Shown here: positions 8,636-17,118 of the stretch, one piece after another
Layout of the letters: each line of letters starts with the position of its first letter
How positions within the stretch are numbered: the first letter of the stretch is position 1
Notes under the pieces: model-generated
Seen by the model: only the letters and a program-made list of their open reading frames with translations
Told to the model about the DNA's origin: nothing
Database searches by the model: none
Translations under genes and position numbers: made by a program
NCBI GenBank assembly: GCA_016868575.1
Contig: VGGL01000017.1
Span: 1 to 38,337, forward strand
Source: Bacteroidota bacterium
Lineage (GTDB): Bacteria > Bacteroidota > Bacteroidia > Bacteroidales > FEN-979
DNA length: 38,337 nt
Reading direction: 5' to 3'

Positions 8636-9802
8636 TTACTCGAAGGACACAAATGCATTTCTGACCTTCTCAAGTGTTTCCATCTTTTTACAAAACGCAA
8701 ACCGCACCATCCGGGTGGCTTTTTGGTCTTCATGAAAAAAGGATGAGCCGGGGACGGTGGCGATTTTCGTTGTTTTGAGTAGCCGGATGGAAAAGTCGTA
8801 GTCATCGGTTGCCTGCAGTTTGTCGAACAGGTTACCCGCATCTGCCAGGATATAATAGGCGCCTGATGGCAGGTACGGCGTGAACCCGGCTTCCTGAAGG
8901 GTCTCGAAAAGGTGGTTGCGAGCGTGGAGATACTTTTGTTGCATGGCCAGGTAATATTCCTGAGGAAAGTCCAGCGCTTCGGCAGCGGCCTGCTGGAAGG
9001 GATTGGGAGCCCCGACGGTCAGGAAGTCATGTACTTTCCGGATACGCTGAGTGATGAGGGGAGCGGCGATGGCCCATCCCACCCGCCAGCCGGTCACCGC
9101 ATAGGTCTTGGAGATGGAGTTGATGGTCACCGTACGCTCTTCCATCCCGGGAAGCGATGCCATAGAAATATGTTCATGGACATCATATAAAATATGCTCA
9201 TAAATCTCATCTGTCACTGCGTAGGCATCCCATTTTTGGCATAAAGCAGCGATCCGTGTAAGTTCTTCCCTGGAATAGACCTTCCCGGTCGGGTTGTTGG
9301 GGGTGTTGATGATGATGGCCTTGGTTTTTTCCGAAAAGGCCTTTTCAAGATCAGAATCGTCGTAATGCCAGTCGGGTGGATTTAGTTTGACGTACCTTGG
9401 CGTGGCTCCGGAGAGGATCACATCGGCGCTATAGTTCTCGTAAAAAGGTTCGAAGATGATCACTTCATCCCCGGGGTTGATCAATGCCATGAGGGTGGCG
9501 ATCATGGCTTCGGTGGCGCCGCAGGTCACGGTGATCCCATCTGTCGGATCGTAGTGGATCTTATTGTATGCCAGTGCTTTCCGGCTGATGGCTTCCCGGA
9601 GGTTCTTCTCCCCGAACGTAACCGGGTATTGGTTGTGATGTGCAGTGATTGCCCGGATAGCCGCTTCGCGAATGGCCGGTGGGCTCTCGAAATCGGGAAA
9701 GCCTTGCGACAGGTTGATGCCCCCTATGGCATCATTCTGCCTCGTCATCTCCCGGATCACCGACTCGGTGAAGGTCTCCGTGATCTTTGATAGTTCCTTC
9801 AT
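8636..9802 (-). CDS. PLP-dependent aminotransferase, class I/II (methionine/kynurenine type)
   Basis: A fold-type I aminotransferase of 388 residues. Features include LSQGFPDFESP near residue 32, NTPNNPTGKV near 167, and the PLP-binding lysine in NSISKTYAVTGWRVGW near 229-245. The C-terminal arginine motif for the substrate carboxylate lies near MVRFAFCK. The closest family I recognise is the YbdL/KYAT-like group (methionine aminotransferase or glutamine transaminase K), acting on methionine, glutamine or aromatic amino acids. The substrate cannot be fixed from sequence alone. It is convergent with the EF-G gene. A palindrome (9813-9825) lies just before the start. Confidence 0.85.
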   Translation of the reverse strand: MKELSKITETFTESVIREMTRQNDAIGGINLSQGFPDFESPPAIREAAIRAITAHHNQYPVTFGEKNLREAISRKALAYNKIHYDPTDGITVTCGATEAMIATLMALINPGDEVIIFEPFYENYSADVILSGATPRYVKLNPPDWHYDDSDLEKAFSEKTKAIIINTPNNPTGKVYSREELTRIAALCQKWDAYAVTDEIYEHILYDVHEHISMASLPGMEERTVTINSISKTYAVTGWRVGWAIAAPLITQRIRKVHDFLTVGAPNPFQQAAAEALDFPQEYYLAMQQKYLHARNHLFETLQEAGFTPYLPSGAYYILADAGNLFDKLQATDDYDFSIRLLKTTKIATVPGSSFFHEDQKATRMVRFAFCKKMETLEKVRNAFVSFE

Positions 9803-9812
9803 GGTTTTTTCA

Positions 9813-9825
9813 ATTCAATTTGAAT
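9813..9825. promoter_or_regulatory. Short palindrome upstream of the aminotransferase gene
   Basis: ATTCAATTTGAAT is a perfect 6-bp inverted repeat around a central T, 10 bases upstream of the ATG at 9802. It could be a small operator, but a 13-bp AT-rich palindrome can arise by chance. No TAnnTTTG box was found nearby. Otherwise I see nothing in the 102 bases between the two genes. Confidence 0.25.
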
Positions 9826-9904
9826 AAAACGACCCAATCGTTCCCAGTTTGCTGTCCAGGTCCCTTGCTCGATCTTTGTCACAGAGATATTTTCTGCATG
9901 GGGT

Positions 9905-11008
9905 TTATCTGTGGTAGAATGACCTGACCACGCGGATCACATAGTCGATCTCTACCGGGGTGATCTCCACATTCATGGGGAGGGAGCAGACCTCGCGGCT
10001 GAGGGCTTCGGTTTCAGGGAATCCCCGGTCAATCAGTTGGAGGCCTTCATGTTTGTAATACGGTTTCCGGAACTGTGTGAGCACTTCAACCCCATTTTTT
10101 TTCAGGAATTCTGAAAAGTCATTTCCCTGCCTGGCTCTCACGGTATAGTTTTGATAGACGTGGTCGAATCCGGGCCTGTTGTAATGGGGAAGGAGCAAGT
10201 CCGGTAAGTCATGCAACGCTTCAAAGTATTGTTTGGCGATTGATTTCCGCCGGATGATCGCTTCGGGCAGGTGGCGCAATTTAACCCGCAGGAATGCGGC
10301 CTGGAGGTTATCAAGCAGGCAGGTAAAGCCATGTCCGTGGTATTCCCCGGATTGGCGGTCTTCTCCGTTGAAGCGCATGCGCCGGGCAAATTGTGCTGTC
10401 TCTTCATCATTGGTTGTGATGGCACCGCCGTCGCCGTACCCGCCAAGGATTTTAAAAGGGTAGAAGCTGAAGCACCCGGTATTTCCCCAGGCGCCGGCGC
10501 CTTTTCCGTTGATGGAGGAGCCGAGGCTCTGGCAGGCATCTTCAACCACTACCAGGTTGTATTTCGCGGCGATCTCCATCACCGCGGGCATGTCGGCCAT
10601 CCAGCCGCTGAGGTGGACAGGGATGATGGCGCGGGTCTTCGGGGTGATGACCTCTTCAACTTTGGTGATATCGATATTGAAATCTTTGGTCACATCCACC
10701 AGGACAGGTGTTGCGCCGGTGTTGACCACAGCCGAGCAGGTAGCCACGAAGGTATGTGCCGGGACGATCACTTCATCCCCAGGACCAATGCCATGGGCGC
10801 GGAGGGAGAGGTGAAGGGCATCATATCCGCTGTTCACACCAACGGCAAACCGGGTGCCGGTAAATGCAGCCAGTTCTTCTTCGAAGGTGCGCAGGTGGCT
10901 CCGGTCGATAAGATCACCGCGGCTCATCACCTCAAAATAGGCGGCATCCAGCTCTTCCTTATACATCTGATATACCCTGGATGGGGCTACAAAAGGGACT
11001 TTCATCAT
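9905..11008 (-). CDS. DegT/DnrJ/EryC1/StrS sugar aminotransferase
   Basis: A 367-residue PLP enzyme that transfers an amino group from glutamate to a keto group on a nucleotide sugar. Family motifs are GVNSGYDALHLSL near residue 52, PAHTFVAT near 79, VVEDACQSLG near 153 and SFYPFKILGGYGDGG near 179. The Schiff-base lysine is present in the last motif, so it should be an aminotransferase rather than a ColD-type dehydratase, which has histidine there. The ATG at 11008 overlaps the E1 beta stop codon as ATGA, which indicates translational coupling; the longer frame from 11209 is only an extension into E1 beta. It is the last gene of the polysaccharide operon and probably makes an amino sugar for it. 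Confidence 0.88.
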   Translation of the reverse strand: MMKVPFVAPSRVYQMYKEELDAAYFEVMSRGDLIDRSHLRTFEEELAAFTGTRFAVGVNSGYDALHLSLRAHGIGPGDEVIVPAHTFVATCSAVVNTGATPVLVDVTKDFNIDITKVEEVITPKTRAIIPVHLSGWMADMPAVMEIAAKYNLVVVEDACQSLGSSINGKGAGAWGNTGCFSFYPFKILGGYGDGGAITTNDEETAQFARRMRFNGEDRQSGEYHGHGFTCLLDNLQAAFLRVKLRHLPEAIIRRKSIAKQYFEALHDLPDLLLPHYNRPGFDHVYQNYTVRARQGNDFSEFLKKNGVEVLTQFRKPYYKHEGLQLIDRGFPETEALSREVCSLPMNVEITPVEIDYVIRVVRSFYHR

Positions 11009-12006
11009 GGTTTGGTCGCTATTTTGCAAACTTGTTGAATGGCGCGGACAATGTCCTTGCTCCCCGGATAATAGGCCTCTTCGAGGCTTTGGCTGGCCGG
11101 CGCAGGGGCATCCGGAAGACAAACACGCTGTACCGGGCTTTTCAGGAACGAAAGTCCTTCTTCCACCAGCCGGGTGGTGATCTCCGCCGCGACACTGTTG
11201 AACTTCCATGCTCCTTCGGCAATGACCAGCCTGCCTGTTTTTTTAACAGAAGCAAGGATGGTGTCCATATCGAGCGGTTTGACGGAGCGAAGGTCGATAA
11301 ACTCCACGTCAAGGCCTGTTTCAACTAATTCCTGAACAGCTTTCATCGATTCCTCGGCCATCCAGGAAAAACTTACCAGGGTGACATCTTTTCCGGGTCT
11401 TCTCACCACCGCACGGCCGAGTGGAACTTCAAAAACCTCTTGCGGTACATCCTCTTCCATTCCATAGAGCCAGCGGTCATCAATAAATACCACGGGGTTG
11501 TCATTTCGGATGGCAGCAATCATCAGCCCTTTGGCATCGGATGGTGTGGATGGAGCCACGACATAGAGACCGGGGATATGGGCAAAGAGGGCATGCAAAG
11601 CCTGGGAGTGTTGTGCCGCCTGGCTTCCGCCGCGGTTGACGATCAGCCAGAAAACCACAGGGGCCGAAGCTTTTCCACCACTCATGTAATGCCAGTTGGC
11701 CGCCTGGTTGATGATGGGATCAAAAGCATAAAAAACAAAATCGGCGCGGGGATGCACCACCACTGCGCGCATGCCGGCAAGAGACGCACCAACAGCCACT
11801 CCGGTCACGGCATTTTCCGACACCGGTGTGTCGATAACCCTTGCCTCACCGAACCGTTCTATCAAGCCCTGGCAGGTGTTGCCCACATACCATGGACTTT
11901 TCACCCCCTGACCAATCACGATCACCGATGGATCCTGTTCCATCATTTGAATCAGGGCTTCATTGATGGCTAGGCTGAACCGAAGTTTTCTGCTACTTTG
12001 TGACAT
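11005..12006 (-). CDS. ThDP-dependent dehydrogenase E1 beta-like subunit
   Basis: A 333-residue protein of the transketolase central and C-terminal type (the E1 beta half of pyruvate, branched-chain or acetoin dehydrogenases). Recognisable segments are DTPVSENAVTGVAVGASLAG (residues 59-78), IINQAANWHYMSGG and an AQHSQALHALFAHIPGL segment with the usual histidine. The C-terminal transketolase fold follows. It overlaps E1 alpha by 14 bases at its start and DegT at its end. No lipoyl E2 or E3 gene is present in the window, and all neighbours are polysaccharide genes. I infer an alpha2beta2 enzyme that decarboxylates a 2-keto acid and passes the two-carbon (or larger) unit to a sugar, but the substrate is unknown. 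Confidence 0.85.
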   Translation of the reverse strand: MSQSSRKLRFSLAINEALIQMMEQDPSVIVIGQGVKSPWYVGNTCQGLIERFGEARVIDTPVSENAVTGVAVGASLAGMRAVVVHPRADFVFYAFDPIINQAANWHYMSGGKASAPVVFWLIVNRGGSQAAQHSQALHALFAHIPGLYVVAPSTPSDAKGLMIAAIRNDNPVVFIDDRWLYGMEEDVPQEVFEVPLGRAVVRRPGKDVTLVSFSWMAEESMKAVQELVETGLDVEFIDLRSVKPLDMDTILASVKKTGRLVIAEGAWKFNSVAAEITTRLVEEGLSFLKSPVQRVCLPDAPAPASQSLEEAYYPGSKDIVRAIQQVCKIATKP

Positions 12007-12979
12007 AGTTCATGACTTCTTCCTGTGCCGGGAATTGGCTTTCCCTGGCGTATTGCATAGCTTCGTCTACACGCCGGTTAACATCCTGAACGACCTGATC
12101 AAGTTCATCTTTCGAAAAAACCTGATGTTCCAGGAGATAGTTGTGAAACCTTTGAATCGGATCTTTTTGCTTCCACTCCTCAATTTCAGTGGCCGGCCGG
12201 ATATCGGTATGGGTTCCCTGGATGTTGTCATCAGGTCCAACGTGACCTTTCATCCTGTAGGTGAGGAATTCGATGAAAACAGGACCTTCGCCATTCCGGC
12301 ATAGTTCAGTGGCTTTCACGGCATGTTCGTGAACCTGAAGAACATCGTTGCCATCCACCTGCCAGGTTTTGATACCAAAGGGTTCGGCGATGGTAAATAT
12401 GTCTTTTTTCTTCCGCACTTCCAGGATGGGGAGGTGGGTGGAATAGAGGTTATTCTCACAGGCAAAGATGATCGGGAGATGATGGAGCGAAGCGAAGTTC
12501 ATCGATTCATAGAGCACGCCTTCGCCGGTGGCCCCATCACCGAAAAAACTCACGGTCACACGGCCATCCTGGCGGATGGAAGCAGCCAGCGATGCACCGG
12601 TTGCCAGGGAGATGGTGCCGGCCACGATCGGGACAATGCCCATGATACCCTTTTCAGGTGCGATCAGGTGCATGGAGCCTCCTCTTCCGCGGGCGCATCC
12701 GGTTTCTTTTCCCAGGATTTCAGCCATCATCGCTTTCAGGTCGCCTCCCTTGGCAAGATAATGTCCGTGGGAACGATGGTTTCCGAAGATGTAATCGGGT
12801 TCGCGAAGGGTGGCACACAGGCCGGTGGCAATGGCCTCCTCCCCGATGTACAGATGTACCGGGCAGCGCACCTCTCCGGTGATGACCGGCTCCACCAATG
12901 CCTCTTCAGCGGCACGGATCAACCACATCATCCGGTACAGATCTCCAAGAAATGACTTTGTATATTTCGAGCTTGTCAT
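11993..12979 (-). CDS. ThDP-dependent dehydrogenase E1 alpha-like subunit
   Basis: A 328-residue E1 alpha protein. The thiamine-diphosphate motif runs from GDGATGEG to ENNLYSTH (about residues 147-180). The upstream NHRSHGHYLAKG and RGRGGSMHL segments are also typical. The region that in pyruvate dehydrogenases reads TYRxxGH is present as TYRMKGHVGPDD. Its ATG overlaps the stop of the sugar-transferase gene in an ATGA arrangement, so it belongs to the polysaccharide operon. It should form a heterotetramer with the following E1 beta. The context differs from pdh or acetoin operons, which carry E2 and E3 genes. The family call is secure; the reaction is inferred. Confidence 0.87.
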   Translation of the reverse strand: MTSSKYTKSFLGDLYRMMWLIRAAEEALVEPVITGEVRCPVHLYIGEEAIATGLCATLREPDYIFGNHRSHGHYLAKGGDLKAMMAEILGKETGCARGRGGSMHLIAPEKGIMGIVPIVAGTISLATGASLAASIRQDGRVTVSFFGDGATGEGVLYESMNFASLHHLPIIFACENNLYSTHLPILEVRKKKDIFTIAEPFGIKTWQVDGNDVLQVHEHAVKATELCRNGEGPVFIEFLTYRMKGHVGPDDNIQGTHTDIRPATEIEEWKQKDPIQRFHNYLLEHQVFSKDELDQVVQDVNRRVDEAMQYARESQFPAQEEVMNYVTK

Positions 12980-13590
12980 CAGGGTTCGGGGCTACCGATT
13001 TTGCGGGTAAAAGTACCAATTATTGTCAAAGCGAGAATTTTCAGGTCGGTCAGGAAGTTCCTTTCCCTGACATATTTCAGCTGGAGTCTTTTCTTCTCCG
13101 GCCAGATCTGTTCCATGTACGTCCGGTCGGGGTCGTCCGAGCCTTGAAGGATGGCACCTTCATCGATATTCCATAGTGAAGCCCAGTCGGTAATCCCCGG
13201 TTTGACCGTCAGGATCATTTTTTCTTCTTCCGTGAACAGATCGGTAAAAAATTTCACATCGGGCCGGGGACCGACAAGACTCATGTTCCCAATCAGCACG
13301 TTGATCAACTGCGGCAGTTCGTCGAGTTTATATTTCCGGAGAAAGTGCCCCACCGGGGTGATCCGTTTGTCATCAACGGTCGTAGAGGCGGCGCCGATCT
13401 TATCTGCTCCGACGACCATCGTCCGGAACTTATACATCCGAAAGGTCTTTCCATTAAGACCGGTTCGCGGAGCCAGGTAGAAAATGTGTCCTCGGTCGGT
13501 TAGCCAAATGATCAGACTTACAAAGAGAAACACTGGAGCGAAAACAATCAACCCAGTCAGGCTTAAAAGGAAATCAGATGATCTTTTCAT
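12979..13590 (-). CDS. Initiating sugar-phosphate transferase (WcaJ/PglC type)
   Basis: A membrane enzyme that moves a sugar-1-phosphate from a nucleotide sugar to undecaprenyl phosphate, the first step of repeat-unit assembly. It is a short form of 203 residues with one N-terminal membrane or re-entrant helix (about 8-32). The PF02397 core follows: YKFRTM, LRKYKLDELPQLINVL with the catalytic Asp-Glu, GNMSLVGPRP, and VKPGITDWASL. The ATG at 13590 fits the family N-terminus (MKRSSDFLLSL) and overlaps the preceding glycosyltransferase by 17 bases. The length is that of the monotopic PglC/WsaP class rather than the long polytopic WbaP form. Confidence 0.9.
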   Translation of the reverse strand: MKRSSDFLLSLTGLIVFAPVFLFVSLIIWLTDRGHIFYLAPRTGLNGKTFRMYKFRTMVVGADKIGAASTTVDDKRITPVGHFLRKYKLDELPQLINVLIGNMSLVGPRPDVKFFTDLFTEEEKMILTVKPGITDWASLWNIDEGAILQGSDDPDRTYMEQIWPEKKRLQLKYVRERNFLTDLKILALTIIGTFTRKIGSPEP

Positions 13591-14590
13591 TTTTCTTGGC
13601 AAATGAAAGTACAAACAGCGCTGCCAGTGAACCGACGCCATAGGTCAGGTGAAGGAGGAGAAAAAGCGGTGGCATGGTGAGGAGGAATAATGGCAGGTGT
13701 CTTGCCGATCGAAAGGAAAAAACAATTGATACCAATAGGTACAAGGATCCTAATGTAAGCAAAACATACCAGGCCGTGGAATAAAACAGTGACAATATCA
13801 AGATACCGAGCAAGGTTGCAAGGAATACCAGGGGTACGAGATGTCTTGCGGATACCGGTAAATGAGAAGAAAAGGCGATCGGAAAAATCGCCCAAAATCC
13901 ATTCCTAAGGTTGTTTCGGAAAAATGATTTGAATGTGTTTCTGGTGTAATAAGTCACTTCAATCTGCGGGATTAAAATGATCTTTCCTCCGGATCTCTTC
14001 AACCTTTTATTGAATTCTATGTCTGATGAGCTGACAAGCTTTTCATTAAAAAATCCGATTCTTTCAAATACATCCCTTTTGTAACATCCGCCGAAGACAG
14101 TATCAGTCTCCTTTATCTTATCACTGCCTGTCCTGAACGAGCTGTTTCCAACTCCAAAGCGGTTGGTCAGAACCTGAATGATTGATAATCCTATCAGGTT
14201 TTGATTCAGACCCTTGGTTACCAGGCATCCCCCGGTATTGTCGGATTGAAACCGCAAGGCAAAATCAATACAGTCATGGAAGTACGTGTTATTATAGGAG
14301 GCGTGTGCGCCAAGGATAAAGATAAAAGCCCCCTTTGACTCACGAATACCAATGTTTAATGCTGATGGGTATATTCTCCCCGGATTATCCAGTAACCTGA
14401 TAATGTGGTGCACTTGCTGGTATTGCCGGGCGATATGCCTTGACTTATCCGAACTCATCCCATCGACAATGAAAACCTCCATTTTTTCCTTCGGGTAATC
14501 GTTCGCTAAAACAGAGTCAAGACATGGAGAAAGGAACTTTTCTTCATTTCTAGATGGGATAATAACCGTGATAAAAGGGCTTTCAATCAT
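13574..14590 (-). CDS. Glycosyltransferase family 2 with C-terminal membrane helices (ExoA-like)
   Basis: A 338-residue GT-A glycosyltransferase. The N-terminus carries FITVIIPSRNEEKF and the nucleotide-sugar motif IVDGMSSDKS (about residues 44-53). The acceptor-side segments GGCYKRDVFERIGFF and SSDIEFNKRL follow. From about residue 245 there are three or more hydrophobic helices near the C-terminus. This layout resembles the succinoglycan ExoA group of polymer-building transferases. I prefer the ATG at 14590, right before the GT2 fold; an in-frame ATG at 14647 would overlap the upstream GT4 gene by 26 bases and is possible. Base composition is more AT-rich than the E1 genes. Confidence 0.85.
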   Translation of the reverse strand: MIESPFITVIIPSRNEEKFLSPCLDSVLANDYPKEKMEVFIVDGMSSDKSRHIARQYQQVHHIIRLLDNPGRIYPSALNIGIRESKGAFIFILGAHASYNNTYFHDCIDFALRFQSDNTGGCLVTKGLNQNLIGLSIIQVLTNRFGVGNSSFRTGSDKIKETDTVFGGCYKRDVFERIGFFNEKLVSSSDIEFNKRLKRSGGKIILIPQIEVTYYTRNTFKSFFRNNLRNGFWAIFPIAFSSHLPVSARHLVPLVFLATLLGILILSLFYSTAWYVLLTLGSLYLLVSIVFSFRSARHLPLFLLTMPPLFLLLHLTYGVGSLAALFVLSFAKKNEKII

Positions 14591-14621
14591 GGTTGATTGT
14601 TCGCAGTTTTCTTTAAATGCA

Positions 14622-15737
14622 TTATCTGTTTTTTTTCTTAAAGTCATTAGAGGTGTATATCATCAATATTTGTGATAAAGAATGGCTCCAATTATAAACA
14701 TTTTTAACATATTTTCTTCCATTTTTTCCAAAAGACCGGCACAGATCCGGATGATTGATAAGTCTGAACAAGGCTTCGGAAGCCAGAGTGGGGTCTCCGG
14801 AAGGAATGATCAACCCAGTCTTTTCGTTTTCAACGATCTCCTTAAAGCCAATTGCATCGGAGACAACGACAGGTCGTTCAGATGCAGAAGCTTCGAGAAC
14901 GGCAACCCCAAAGCTCTCAGACCTTGAAAGGGATACAAAAATATCAATTTGGTTATGCCAATATGGAACATCGGCAAAGTCTACCGGTCCTGTAAAATTG
15001 GTCTGCTTTTCGACATCAAGGCTCCTTACGAGCTCTTTGTATTCTGCTTCCTTACTACCACCCCCAATAATAAGGAGTTTCAGCTTTTTATGAGGTGCTT
15101 TTTCAGAAACAAGTTTAAAGGCCATGATCAATTTGTCAATTCCGTATACTTCCTCAAGTGATTTTACAGTTCCAATTACAATCTCGCTTCGGAAAGATGG
15201 GATAGGTGGGTTGATGGGCCGGAATATTGTTAAATCAATACCAAAAGGAATAACCATCACCTTCTTTCCTGAATATTTGTTGATCAGGGGTACCATTCCG
15301 TAGCTTGTTGACAGTATGCTGTCAGCTCTTTTTAAGACAAACCTGATCAATTGTTTCCCGAAAATGAATTCATTTGGGAACAACATTATATCACTCCCCC
15401 AGAAAGAGACAAAGTATGGATGAAACCCTGACAAAGCACCAACGATTCCATAACTCGAAACATAGTGGGCATGGAGGATATCAGGCTTGAAAGCATGAAT
15501 AGTCCGAAGGAGAGAAGGAACAGATAACAGATAGGCAATTTTCTGAAGATGTCCACGTCTTGCTACTTTGGTAAGAAAAGGCACCGGGAAGAATACGTGG
15601 ATATGATGTTTTTCAAACCACCTGGAATTCGGTGTGCTGAAACTGAAAATGCCAATTTCAAAACCTGCTTCGCAGAGTGAAACAGCCCATTTACGGGAAT
15701 GCGGGGAGTTGATGTCAGTCAGTAAAAGAATTTTCAT
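14622..15737 (-). CDS. Glycosyltransferase family 4
   Basis: A 371-residue GT-B glycosyltransferase that would add one sugar to the lipid-linked repeat unit on the cytoplasmic face. The N-terminal Rossmann half starts [19 protein letters not shown]. The C-terminal half carries the GT4 donor-site motif SRSESFGVAVLEASASERPV (about 272-291) with the E-x7-E pair, and VSDAIGFKEIVENEKTGLII. It overlaps the 3' end of the polymerase/ligase gene by 23 bases. Composition is AT-rich, which is common for polysaccharide genes that move between strains. The sugar specificity is not visible. Confidence 0.88.
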   Translation of the reverse strand: MKILLLTDINSPHSRKWAVSLCEAGFEIGIFSFSTPNSRWFEKHHIHVFFPVPFLTKVARRGHLQKIAYLLSVPSLLRTIHAFKPDILHAHYVSSYGIVGALSGFHPYFVSFWGSDIMLFPNEFIFGKQLIRFVLKRADSILSTSYGMVPLINKYSGKKVMVIPFGIDLTIFRPINPPIPSFRSEIVIGTVKSLEEVYGIDKLIMAFKLVSEKAPHKKLKLLIIGGGSKEAEYKELVRSLDVEKQTNFTGPVDFADVPYWHNQIDIFVSLSRSESFGVAVLEASASERPVVVSDAIGFKEIVENEKTGLIIPSGDPTLASEALFRLINHPDLCRSFGKNGRKYVKNVYNWSHSLSQILMIYTSNDFKKKNR

Positions 15738-17016
15738 GACCGACTTTTAATCGAAATTCCAGAAGGAGAATCCAAAAAAGGAGACTATTAAAGAAGGCAT
15801 AGAAGATCACCCCGGCCTGGGTTTCGAATGTGGATTCCACCAGGCTGTTGATGATGAAGATGGCCAGGAAGGAGAGGTAGAGGAAATCACGACTGGAAAG
15901 TGAAATGGCCAGGGGGATGAGTTGCATGCCGGCCAATATCAAAAATCCCAGGATGCCTATGGCAGCGAAGGTTTGCAGGTATTGGTTGTGAGCGTTGAGC
16001 TTTGTTTCAAGGGCATTCAGGATATTCTTTTCCTGGTATTTCCTGATCAGTTCGTCCTTGATGTCACCGGTGCCAGTGCCTGTTAATGGTTGTTCCTTGA
16101 TAAGGTCAATGGTAGCATCCCAGATCATCATCCGTACGGCCGTTCCTTCGCTGGTAGACTGGTCGATGGGCTTGGTGCTTTCCAATACCGACCTGGTTTG
16201 ATCAATGCGGGAAAAGGTGCGTGGAATGACATAAAAGTAGAAAAGATATGTTAGTGGAATGATGAATCCGAAGACCAGCGCCGGTTTGTATTTTCGGAGC
16301 GGATAAACCAGGTAAGCCACCGTGAGGAATAAAACAATGGTCATTGAGATCACCCCTGCTTTTGAGCTCAGGAAGAAGACCAGACACTGAAAATAGGTCA
16401 ACAGCATAATCAGCAGGATCCTTCTTCCTTTTGAAAGGTCTTTTTGCTGAAACAGGAACCAGATCACCACAGCCATGGCGAAAACCGCATACATGGCGAA
16501 GTAGCTGGAGTGATGGAAAAAGGAGAAATCGGAGTAGTAGAAAACATCTGCAACATGGGTCTCGGAGTACCTGATGATCGCACGGATCCAGCAGAAAAGT
16601 GAAGATACCAGCATTCCGGCCACAAAGGATGCCAGGATCATCCGCAGTCTCTTGCCGGATAATAGTTTGTCATCCATTGTAGCGATGTAAAGGGGGATGA
16701 AGAACAATCCCAATTTGGTCTGGATGTCGAAACCACCATACGACATGTTCGACGTATGAATGAGTCCGGCAACATAAAGGAAGACCAGCAGTGTAAAGGA
16801 AAGCAGCCACCACCGGTTGGTGTCATACAGGATCCGCCTGAACTTGGTTGCGTACTGACCTTCCACGATCCATACGATCATCGTGAGGAACAGCGCCATG
16901 TTCACCGCATACCAATACAGGGGCATCACAAAAGCAATGGCCAGCAGCAGGATGAAATGACCTTGCTGGAAAAAGTCTTTCCAGCCGGAGGGTTTATGGA
17001 AGAGATGATCTGTCAT
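15715..17016 (-). CDS. O-antigen polymerase/ligase-family membrane protein
   Basis: A 433-residue polytopic membrane protein with about ten to twelve hydrophobic helices and a long periplasmic loop (about residues 270-345). That loop contains GTGTGDI and a following [15 protein letters not shown] motif. The motif, with its histidine, is typical of the Wzy_C/WaaL superfamily (PF04932). It either polymerises repeat units or ligates polysaccharide to a lipid acceptor; sequence alone does not separate the two. It is the first gene of the seven-gene minus-strand operon, with a TAnnTTTG box 14 bases upstream. Confidence 0.85.
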   Translation of the reverse strand: MTDHLFHKPSGWKDFFQQGHFILLLAIAFVMPLYWYAVNMALFLTMIVWIVEGQYATKFRRILYDTNRWWLLSFTLLVFLYVAGLIHTSNMSYGGFDIQTKLGLFFIPLYIATMDDKLLSGKRLRMILASFVAGMLVSSLFCWIRAIIRYSETHVADVFYYSDFSFFHHSSYFAMYAVFAMAVVIWFLFQQKDLSKGRRILLIMLLTYFQCLVFFLSSKAGVISMTIVLFLTVAYLVYPLRKYKPALVFGFIIPLTYLFYFYVIPRTFSRIDQTRSVLESTKPIDQSTSEGTAVRMMIWDATIDLIKEQPLTGTGTGDIKDELIRKYQEKNILNALETKLNAHNQYLQTFAAIGILGFLILAGMQLIPLAISLSSRDFLYLSFLAIFIINSLVESTFETQAGVIFYAFFNSLLFWILLLEFRLKVGHENSFTD

Positions 17017-17029
17017 GATGAATGCTTTG

Positions 17030-17037
17030 CAAAGGTA
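17030..17037 (-). promoter_or_regulatory. -7 promoter box of the polysaccharide operon
   Basis: The minus strand reads TACCTTTG, an exact TAnnTTTG match, 13 bases before the ATG at 17016. No clear -33 TTG. It is the only promoter-like site I noticed for the run of genes down to 9905. Confidence 0.5.
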
Positions 17038-17090
17038 GGCTTTTTATGCTTTTTATTGTTTTGGAATGACGGGCAGTCACTGATTTCTGG

Positions 17091-17098
17091 TATTTTTG
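17091..17098 (+). promoter_or_regulatory. -7 promoter box of the dnaJ-like gene
   Basis: TATTTTTG matches TAnnTTTG and ends 20 bases before the ATG at 17119. The nearest TTG upstream is 27 bases away. It supports the short reading of the gene. Confidence 0.5.
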
Positions 17099-17118
17099 CA
17101 TGGAAATTTTCCGGCTGT

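Noticed and set aside
10271-11038. A 255-codon plus-strand frame opposite the DegT aminotransferase
   Set aside because: Antisense to strongly conserved aminotransferase motifs and rich in Gly, His and Asp in a way typical of reverse-frame translation.
11005-12979. E1 alpha/beta as housekeeping pyruvate or branched-chain keto-acid dehydrogenase
   Set aside because: No E2 or E3 gene is adjacent, and the coupling is to sugar transferase and sugar aminotransferase genes. The possibility cannot be excluded without the rest of the genome.
16756-17118. N-terminal extension of the DnaJ-like protein by 121 residues
   Set aside because: The extension lies opposite the start of the polymerase/ligase gene, has no domain, and precedes the predicted promoter; the J domain begins exactly at the internal ATG at 17119.
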